Assembly: GCA_016869675.1 (NCBI GenBank)
Contig: VGDP01000009.1
Span: 1 to 64,000 of the forward strand
Reading direction: 5' to 3'
Source of the DNA: Alphaproteobacteria bacterium
GTDB lineage: Bacteria > Pseudomonadota > Alphaproteobacteria > SP197
DNA: 64,000 nt
Shown piece by piece: positions 58,221-64,000 of the stretch (its first letter is position 1; the number at the start of each line of letters is the position of its first letter). The translations under genes and the position numbers were made by a program. Below the pieces are notes generated by a model that was not told where the DNA came from, did no database searches, and saw only the letters and a program-made list of their open reading frames with translations.

Positions 58221-59489
58221 TCAGCCGCGTCCCACCGCGCGCCAGCCGATGTCGCGGCGACAGAAGCCGCCGGGCCATTGGACGCGGTCGACCGCCTGGT
58301 AGGCGCGCTCGCGCGTATCCGCGATGGTCGGCGCCAGCGCGGTGATGCCCAGGACGCGTCCGCCGTTGGCGACGATGGCGCCGTCCTTCCACGCCGTGCC
58401 GGCGTGGAAGACGGTGACGCCCTCGACCGCGCCGGCGGCATCGAGCCCGCCGATCGGCTCGCCCTTCGGGTAGGCGCCGGGGTAGCCGCGCGTCGCCATG
58501 ACCACGCATACGGCCGCCGCGTCGTGCCAGCGCAGGTCCAGGTGCCCGAGCTCGCCGTCGCGCGTGGCGAGCAGCGCCGGCAGCAGGTCGGACTTCAGCC
58601 GCGTCAGCAGCACCTGGCATTCCGGGTCGCCGAAGCGGGTGTTGTATTCTAGCAATTTCGGCCCCTCGGCCGTGATCATCAGCCCGGCGAACAGGACGCC
58701 GCGGAAGGGCGCGCCCTCGGCCGCCATGGCGGCGACGGTCGGGCGCACGATGCGGTCCAGCACGTCGCGGGTCATGGCGGCATCCATGACGGGCGCCGGC
58801 GAATAGGCGCCCATGCCGCCGGTGTTAGGGCCGGTGTCGCCGTCGCCGGCGGCCTTGTGGTCCTGGGCGGTGGCGAGCGGCAGCACGTGGACGCTGTCGA
58901 CCAGGCAGTGGAAGCTCGCTTCCTGGCCGATCAGCCGTTCCTCGAGCACGACGCGCGCGGCGGCCCCGCCCAGCCCCTGGCGCAGCTCGTCGATCGCCGC
59001 CCGGGTCTCCTCGACCGAGGCAGCCACCACCACGCCCTTGCCGGCGGCGAGCCCGTCGGCCTTGACCACGAAGGCTCGGCCGCGTTCCTCGACCCAGGCC
59101 TTGGCCAGGCCCGGATCGTCGAAGGTCGCGTAGGCCGCGGTCGGAATGCCGTGGCGCGCGCACAGGTCCTTCATGAACGCCTTGGAGCCTTCCAGCCGCG
59201 CCGCGGCGGCGTTGGGCCCCAACGCGCGTATGCCGGCGGCCTCGAGCCGATCGACCAGGCCCGCGACCAGCGGCGCCTCGGGGCCGACCACGACGAAGTC
59301 GATGGCCTGGTCGTGGGCCAGCGCGACGAGACCGTCGATGTCCTCGGCGCCGACAGCGGCGCAGGTGGCCACGTCGGCGATGCCTGCGTTGCCTGGCGCG
59401 CAGTAAAGCGCGTCGCACAGCGGCGACGCCGCGATCGCCCAGCACAGCGCGTGTTCGCGTCCGCCGCCGCCGACCACCAATACCCGCAT
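58221..59489 (-). CDS. purD: Phosphoribosylamine-glycine ligase (GAR synthetase)
   Basis: Second step of purine synthesis. 422 residues, the usual length. N-domain MRVLVVGGGGREHALCWAIA and GNAGIADVATCAAVGAEDID; VVGPEAPLVAGLVDRLEAAG; ATP-grasp core VVKADGLAAGKGVVVA and EERLIGQEASFHCLVDSVHV; the signature PNTGGMGAYSPAPVMDAAM and GVLFAGLMITAEGPKLLEYN. It is divergent from xseA across 50 bp. Confidence 0.98.
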   Translation of the reverse strand: MRVLVVGGGGREHALCWAIAASPLCDALYCAPGNAGIADVATCAAVGAEDIDGLVALAHDQAIDFVVVGPEAPLVAGLVDRLEAAGIRALGPNAAAARLEGSKAFMKDLCARHGIPTAAYATFDDPGLAKAWVEERGRAFVVKADGLAAGKGVVVAASVEETRAAIDELRQGLGGAAARVVLEERLIGQEASFHCLVDSVHVLPLATAQDHKAAGDGDTGPNTGGMGAYSPAPVMDAAMTRDVLDRIVRPTVAAMAAEGAPFRGVLFAGLMITAEGPKLLEYNTRFGDPECQVLLTRLKSDLLPALLATRDGELGHLDLRWHDAAAVCVVMATRGYPGAYPKGEPIGGLDAAGAVEGVTVFHAGTAWKDGAIVANGGRVLGITALAPTIADTRERAYQAVDRVQWPGGFCRRDIGWRAVGRG

Positions 59490-59539
59490 CCGATCCCCCT
59501 TTCGGTCCCGCCGTTCGTATCATAGCCTTCGGGCGAACG

Positions 59540-61006
59540 ATGGCCGAAGCATTCGCGAACGTCCCCGAGTACACGGTCGGCGAACTGTCGAACGTGCTGA
59601 AGCGCACGGTCGAGGACCGCTTCGGCCGCGTGCGCGTGCGCGGCGAGATCTCGGGTTTCAAGCGCCACACCTCGGGCCACCTCTACTTCGCGCTCAAGGA
59701 CACCGAGGGCAAGGCGGTGCTGGACGCCGCGTGCTTCCGCAACGTCGCCCAGCGCCTGGCGATCCGGCCCGAGGACGGGCTCGAGGTGGTCGCCACCGGG
59801 CGCATCACCACCTACGGCGAGCGGTCGAAGTACCAGATCATCGTCGAGGCGATGGAGGCGGCCGGCATCGGCGCCTGGCTCGCGCTGCTCGAGGACCGGC
59901 GGAAGAAGCTGGACGCCGAGGGCCTGTTCGACCCAACGCGCCGCAAACCGCTGCCCTTCCTGCCCGAGGTGATCGGCGTCGTCACCTCGCCGACCGGGGC
60001 GGTGATCCGCGACATCCTGCACCGGCTGGCCGACCGCTTCCCGCGCCGGGTCCTGGTCTGGCCGGTGCTGGTGCAGGGCGAGGGCGCGGCTCTGCAGGTG
60101 GCGCGCGCCATCGACGGCTTCAACGCCCTGGCGCCCGGCGGGCCCGTGTCGCGCCCCGATGTCATCATCGTGGCGCGCGGCGGCGGCTCGATCGAAGACC
60201 TATGGGCCTTCAACGAGGAGGTCGTGGTGCGCGCGGCCGCCGCCTCGGCCATCCCGCTGATCTCGGCCATCGGTCACGAGACTGACACGACCCTGATCGA
60301 CTTCGCGGCAGATGTGCGCGCACCGACGCCCACGGCCGCGGCCGAGATGGCGGTGCCCGTGCGCGCCGAACTGGTGGGACGCACGCTCGACCTAGGTCGG
60401 CGCTTGGTGCTGGCGCTGGGTCGCGGGCTCGACCGTCGGCGTACCGAGGTCACGGGGCTGGGCCAGCGCCTGCCCGAACCGCAGCGCCTGGTCGAGGAAC
60501 GCGCCCAGCGCCTGGATCACGCGCTCTCCGGCCTGCGCCGCGTGGTCGCGCTCTGGCTTGGCGAGCGCGGCCGCCGCCTGGCCATCGTCGCGGGGCACCT
60601 GCGCCACCCGCGCGAGGTGGTCGAGGCCAAGCGCGCGCGCCTGGCCGAGGCCGCCGGCGCGCTGCGGCCGCGCGACTTCGCCCGCGAACTCGGCCGCCGC
60701 CAGGACGAGATCGGCCGGCTGGGCGCCCGCATGGCGGACGCGCTGGGGCGCCGCCTGGAGCGCGCGGGCGAGCGCGTCGCGGTCCAGGCGCGGCTCCTGG
60801 ACGGGCTCAGCTACCAGCAGGTGCTGGCGCGCGGCTTCGTGCTGGCGCGCGACCGCGCCGGGCAGCCAGTGATCAGCGCCGCCGCCGCGCCGCCCGGCAC
60901 GGCCTTGACCCTGACCTTCCACGACGGCGAGCGCGCCGCGACCGTGGACGGCGCGCGCGCCGCGCGACCCCCCGGTGTGCCCAAGCCCCAGGGCACGCTG
61001 CTCTAA
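59540..61006 (+). CDS. xseA: Exodeoxyribonuclease VII large subunit
   Basis: Large subunit of the single-strand-specific exonuclease. 488 residues: an N-terminal OB-fold (YTVGELSNVLKRTVEDRFGR, VRGEISGFKRHTSGHLYFAL), the catalytic region (IGVVTSPTGAVIRDILHRLA, VIIVARGGGSIEDLWAFNEE, ISAIGHETDTTLIDFAADVR), a long coiled coil, and the end LSYQQVLARGFVLARD. It ends in TAA overlapping the TAG of the convergent acyltransferase gene by 4 bp. The small subunit xseB is not in the window. This TAA is a natural stop (family proteins end at this point). Confidence 0.97.
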   Translation: MAEAFANVPEYTVGELSNVLKRTVEDRFGRVRVRGEISGFKRHTSGHLYFALKDTEGKAVLDAACFRNVAQRLAIRPEDGLEVVATGRITTYGERSKYQIIVEAMEAAGIGAWLALLEDRRKKLDAEGLFDPTRRKPLPFLPEVIGVVTSPTGAVIRDILHRLADRFPRRVLVWPVLVQGEGAALQVARAIDGFNALAPGGPVSRPDVIIVARGGGSIEDLWAFNEEVVVRAAAASAIPLISAIGHETDTTLIDFAADVRAPTPTAAAEMAVPVRAELVGRTLDLGRRLVLALGRGLDRRRTEVTGLGQRLPEPQRLVEERAQRLDHALSGLRRVVALWLGERGRRLAIVAGHLRHPREVVEAKRARLAEAAGALRPRDFARELGRRQDEIGRLGARMADALGRRLERAGERVAVQARLLDGLSYQQVLARGFVLARDRAGQPVISAAAAPPGTALTLTFHDGERAATVDGARAARPPGVPKPQGTLL

Positions 61007-61857
61007 TCCGGCCAGCGACGGTGGAGCCACAGCCAGTGGCCGGGGCGGGCGCGGATCCACGCCTCGAAGCGGGCGTTGATGGCGCCCAGCAGACCGATGA
61101 CCGTGTCGTGGCCGGCGAGCGGTGCTTCGATGGTCACGCGGAAGCGCCCTTGCGGCTCGCGGTCGACGCGCGCGGGGATCACGGGCAGGCCGTAACGCAG
61201 CGCCAGCTCGGCCACGGCCGGAGCGGTCATGGCCGGGCGACCGAAGAACGGCACCGCGACGCCGTCGTTCATCTTCTGGTCGGCCAGGAGCGCGATGGCT
61301 TCGCCCGCCCGCACCGCCCGGATGAGTTCGCGCGCGGCGGCCGCGCCCTTGGGGTGGTAGGCGCCGCGCACCGCCGCGCGCCGGCGTTGGATCAGGCGTT
61401 CGATCAGCGGGTTGTTGGCCTGGCGGTAGACCAGGTGCAGTGGCAGGCCGAGCTGGCCGGCGGCGAGCGGCAGGATCTCCCAGTTGCCGTAGTGCGCCGA
61501 GACGAAGACGAGCGCCGTGCCGGCAGCGCGGGCGGCCTCCAGGTGCTGCAGTCCGTCGATGACCACCGGGCCATCGGCCGCGCGCGTGTCGATGGCGCTG
61601 AGGAACGGGTACTCGGCGACCGTGCGGCCCAGGTTGTCCCACATGGCGCGAACGGTGGTCGCTCGGCCCGCCTCGTCCAGGTCGGGCAGGGCGCGGCGCA
61701 GGTTGCGCCGCGCCACGCGGCTGACCGGCAGCCGCGGCCCAAAGAGCCGCGCGATGGCGCCACCGAGCGCGCTGGCGGTCCGGCACGGCAGCACGCTGAG
61801 CAGCGCGAAGCCGGCCGCGACGAGCGCGGCCTCGAGGCCATAGCGCGTGCTCTTCAT
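61003..61857 (-). CDS. Lipid A acyltransferase (LpxL/HtrB family)
   Basis: A 284-residue inner-membrane acyltransferase adding a secondary acyl chain to lipid A. One N-terminal membrane segment (EAALVAAGFALLSVLPCRTA); the LPLAT motif LVFVSAHYGNWEILPLAAGQ with HxxxxE; YRQANNPLIERLIQRRR; ALLADQKMNDGVAVPFFG; and the C-terminal GHWLWLHRRWP. LpxL, LpxM or LpxP cannot be told apart. Its start overlaps the lpxK stop by 4 bp, so waaA-lpxK-lpxL-like form one leftward operon. Confidence 0.92.
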   Translation of the reverse strand: MKSTRYGLEAALVAAGFALLSVLPCRTASALGGAIARLFGPRLPVSRVARRNLRRALPDLDEAGRATTVRAMWDNLGRTVAEYPFLSAIDTRAADGPVVIDGLQHLEAARAAGTALVFVSAHYGNWEILPLAAGQLGLPLHLVYRQANNPLIERLIQRRRAAVRGAYHPKGAAAARELIRAVRAGEAIALLADQKMNDGVAVPFFGRPAMTAPAVAELALRYGLPVIPARVDREPQGRFRVTIEAPLAGHDTVIGLLGAINARFEAWIRARPGHWLWLHRRWPD

Positions 61858-62810
61858 GGGCTGGGCCGGGCGAGCAGGTGATCGAGCGCCGCTTCGTCGT
61901 GCCAGCGAAGCGTGACGGGGACAGGCGTCACCATGACGCGCGCGTCCTCGGGCAGGCGCACCCAGTCCTTCTCGGTGGTCACGGGTCGGGCGCCCAGCCG
62001 CGCCGCGTCCTCGACCAGGGTCATGATCTGGTCGACCGTGTAGACGTGATGGTCCGGGAACGCGCGGGTCGCGTCCAGGGTCACGCCGAGCCGGCGCAGC
62101 ATGGCGAAGAACTTCTCGGGCCGACCGATCCCGGCGAAGGCGAACACCGGGGCGCCTGCCAGGTCATCCAGGTCGGCCGCCGGTTCGATCGACGCGCGCA
62201 GCACGGCGCCGGCGAAGCCGGCCGGCGTGCCATCGCCGTCGATCACGACGAGCGCATCGGCGCGCGCGAGCGCCCGCGCCACCGGTTCGCGCAGCGGCCC
62301 GGCGGGGATGACGCGGCCGTTGCCAAAGCGGTAGCCGCCGTCGATCACCAGGAGACTGAGGTCCTTGACGACCGCCGGGTCCTGGAACCCGTCGTCGAGG
62401 ATCACGAGCGCGGCGCCCGCGGCCGCCGCGGCCGCGACGCCCGCGCGGCGGTCGCGCGCGATCCAGGCGGGTGCTGCGCGCGCCAGCAGGAGCGCCTCGT
62501 CGCCGACGGCGCGGGCGTCGTGGCGGCCCGGGTCGACGCGCAGGGGTCCGCGCTGGCACCCGCCGTAGCCGCGCCCCAGCACGTGCACGGCGCGCCCCCG
62601 CGCGGCCAGGCGCCGGGCCAGCGCGAGCGCCACGGGCGTCTTGCCCGCGCCACCCGCCACCACGTTGCCGACGCACACCACCGGCACCGGCGCGCGCCAC
62701 GGCCGGGTCAGCGCCCAGCGCAGCCGGCCGGCGCCGGCGTAGAGCGCGGCGGCCGGCGCCAGCAGCCGCACGGCCGCGCCGTCGTGACGCCAGAAGTCAG
62801 GGGCGCGCAT
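61854..62810 (-). CDS. lpxK: Tetraacyldisaccharide 4'-kinase
   Basis: Phosphorylates the lipid A disaccharide at 4'. 318 residues: VPVVCVGNVVAGGAGKTPVA (an unusual Walker A typical of LpxK), GRAVHVLGRGYGG, VGDEALLLARAAPAWIARDR, LVILDDGFQDPAVVKDLSLL (DDGFQ motif) and the C-terminal FPDHHVYT segment plus VTTEKDWVRLP. All conserved boxes are present. The start overlaps waaA by 14 bp; the end overlaps the acyltransferase by 4 bp. Confidence 0.97.
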   Translation of the reverse strand: MRAPDFWRHDGAAVRLLAPAAALYAGAGRLRWALTRPWRAPVPVVCVGNVVAGGAGKTPVALALARRLAARGRAVHVLGRGYGGCQRGPLRVDPGRHDARAVGDEALLLARAAPAWIARDRRAGVAAAAAAGAALVILDDGFQDPAVVKDLSLLVIDGGYRFGNGRVIPAGPLREPVARALARADALVVIDGDGTPAGFAGAVLRASIEPAADLDDLAGAPVFAFAGIGRPEKFFAMLRRLGVTLDATRAFPDHHVYTVDQIMTLVEDAARLGARPVTTEKDWVRLPEDARVMVTPVPVTLRWHDEAALDHLLARPSP

Positions 62811-64000
62811 CGTCGGTCATGGCGTCGATGAGCGGCTCGATCACCGCCATCGCGGCATCCAGCGCGCCGGCCCCGGCGTGGGCGGTCAATTCCGCCGCGC
62901 CACCCCAGCGCGCCGCGAACACGGGATCGAGCAGCAAGTGCACCAGCGCGCCGGCTAGGTCCTCGGCGTCGTTCACGCGGGCGCCGCCGCCCGCCTCCGT
63001 CAAGCCGCGCGCGAGTTCGGCGAAGTTGTCCATGTGCGGGCCGAACAGCACCGGCCGACCGAGCCGCGCGGGTTCCAGCGGGTTGTGCCCGCCGTGGCGG
63101 ATCAGCGAGCCACCGACTAAGGCGACGCGCGCCAAGCGGTAGAACAGACCGAGCTCGCCCAGCGTATCGGCCACGTAGACCGCGCCGTCCGGCCCCTCGC
63201 CCGCGCCGCGCCGCCGCGTCGCTAGGCCGTGGTCGGCGACGAGTCGCGCGACGGCCGCGCCGCGCTCCGGGTGGCGCGGCACCACGATGGTCAGGAGTCC
63301 CGGGATGTGGGGCGATGCGCGGACATGCGCGTTCGCGATCATCGCCTCCTCGCCCTCGTGGGTGCTGGCCGCGACCCACACTGCGCGCCCGGCCGTCGCC
63401 CGTTCCAGATCGGCGAGCGCGCGTTCGTCGCAGGGCAGCGGCGGCGCCGCGGCCTTCAGGTTGCCCACCGCCTGGACCGCCGGCGCGCCGAGGCGCTGGA
63501 ACCGCTGAGCATCCGCGCGGCTTTGCGCGAGCACGGCCCAGAACGCGCCCAGCACCGCGCGCGCGGTGCCTGGCGCCCACGACCAGCGGTGGAACGAGCG
63601 CTGCGACAGCCGTGCGTTGACCACCACGGCGGGAACCCCACGGGCGCGCAGGGCCGTGAGCGTGATGGGCCACAGCTCGGATTCGACCCACAACGCGAGA
63701 CCGGGCCGCCAGTGTTCGAGGAAGCGCACGACCGCGCCCGGCAGGTCGAGCGGCGCGAACTGGTGCAGCGCGCCCTGGGGCAACAGTTCCGCCAGCAGCC
63801 GGGCCGAGGTCACCGTGCCGCTGGTGACGAGCACCGTGCACGCCGGCCGGCGCGCGCGGCAGCGTTCGATCAGCGGCAGGACCGAAAGCGATTCGCCGAC
63901 GCTGGCGGCGTGGACCCAGATCAGCGGCCCAGTTGGGCGGGCGCTTCCGGCTTGGCCCAGGCGCTCGGCCACGCGCGCCGGGTCCTCCTTGCCCTGGCGC
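62797..64000 (-). CDS. waaA: 3-deoxy-D-manno-octulosonic acid (Kdo) transferase, 5' end outside window
   Basis: Adds Kdo to lipid IVA, the first LPS core step. About 400 residues are visible. The N-terminal part RQGKEDPARVAERLG runs to the last base, so the start (with the membrane anchor) lies beyond 64000; the GTG at 63972 is in frame but is not the likely start. Then come LIWVHAASVGESLSVLPLIE, WVESELWPITLTALRARGVP, VVNARLSQRSFHRW, WVAASTHEGEEAMI and GGSLIRHGGHNPLEPARLGR with FGPHMDNFAEL. It heads the waaA-lpxK-lpxL-like run seen here. Confidence 0.97.
   Translation of the reverse strand, partial: RQGKEDPARVAERLGQAGSARPTGPLIWVHAASVGESLSVLPLIERCRARRPACTVLVTSGTVTSARLLAELLPQGALHQFAPLDLPGAVVRFLEHWRPGLALWVESELWPITLTALRARGVPAVVVNARLSQRSFHRWSWAPGTARAVLGAFWAVLAQSRADAQRFQRLGAPAVQAVGNLKAAAPPLPCDERALADLERATAGRAVWVAASTHEGEEAMIANAHVRASPHIPGLLTIVVPRHPERGAAVARLVADHGLATRRRGAGEGPDGAVYVADTLGELGLFYRLARVALVGGSLIRHGGHNPLEPARLGRPVLFGPHMDNFAELARGLTEAGGGARVNDAEDLAGALVHLLLDPVFAARWGGAAELTAHAGAGALDAAMAVIEPLIDAMTDDARP

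Overview
This 64 kb window is high-GC (by eye around 70 percent) bacterial chromosome, densely packed with genes that often overlap by 1 to 4 bases at operon joints. The core genes point to an alphaproteobacterium, most likely a Rhodospirillales-like or uncultured relative. The evidence is the order gshB / yraN-rsmI / LpoA-like lipoprotein / hemW-rdgB-rph facing hrcA-grpE-dnaK-dnaJ, DUF2244, a YkvA protein beside phhB, an HpnA-type hopanoid epimerase, a GlxBCD-type glutamate-synthase cluster, and an RpoH-like dnaK promoter of the alphaproteobacterial kind. These assignments rest on reading the translated sequences; no database search was run.

Layout. 1-5 kb: the start of a peptide-type ABC binding protein, a decayed PotD-like binding protein, an ATC-hydrolase-like protein, glutathione synthase and a BON-domain lipoprotein. 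5-13 kb: a PEP-CTERM-like secreted protein, then housekeeping genes (yraN, rsmI, an LpoA-like lipoprotein, hemW, rdgB, rph, a transglutaminase-like protein). 12-17 kb: the heat-shock locus hrcA, grpE, dnaK, dnaJ, with a sigma-70-like promoter before hrcA, an RpoH-like promoter before dnaK and a perfect hairpin between dnaK and dnaJ. 17-24 kb: a triply broken MazEF pair, a Rieske oxygenase, dapB, DUF2244, nth, a PepSY remnant, a hybrid histidine kinase, and an intact VapBC pair with a low-GC triple-palindrome operator. 24-30 kb: an EI24-type membrane protein, an amidase, an adenosine-kinase-like PfkB sugar kinase, a flavin-reductase-like protein, a CDF-like protein and alanine dehydrogenase. 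30-35 kb: small metabolic genes with several broken frames, including a HerA-like ATPase that has lost its Walker A motif. 35-42 kb: hpnA (interrupted), creatinase, a K+/H+ antiporter, and a very long fused frame joining a dimethylglycine/sarcosine dehydrogenase to a choline-kinase-like domain. 42-50 kb: glycosyltransferase and methyltransferase remnants, a doubly interrupted MFS gene, and a three-gene GlxB / GlxC-GlxD fusion / GltD-like operon with a candidate promoter. 50-58 kb: an apparent operon BKACE - glutamine amidotransferase - rluB - rsmD - metallo-beta-lactamase - MFS, then divergent tadA, a polyamine-type binding protein and a double cupin. 58-64 kb: purD, xseA and lipid A/LPS core genes (lpxL-like, lpxK, waaA running off the end).

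Two themes stand out. First, a nitrogen/one-carbon theme: creatinase would release sarcosine, a neighbouring FAD/GcvT protein looks like a sarcosine or dimethylglycine dehydrogenase, and the Glx-type glutamate synthase, the betaine/carnitine-type Rieske protein and the polyamine and peptide binding proteins suggest use of methylated amines. Second, widespread decay of accessory genes: at least eight in-frame TAA/TAG stops, several single-base or short frameshifts, an in-frame gene fusion by deletion, and three short tandem duplications. The long housekeeping genes read cleanly. A 106-107 bp imperfect inverted-repeat element occurs three times, each time in a gap between converging genes, where it could act as a bidirectional terminator.
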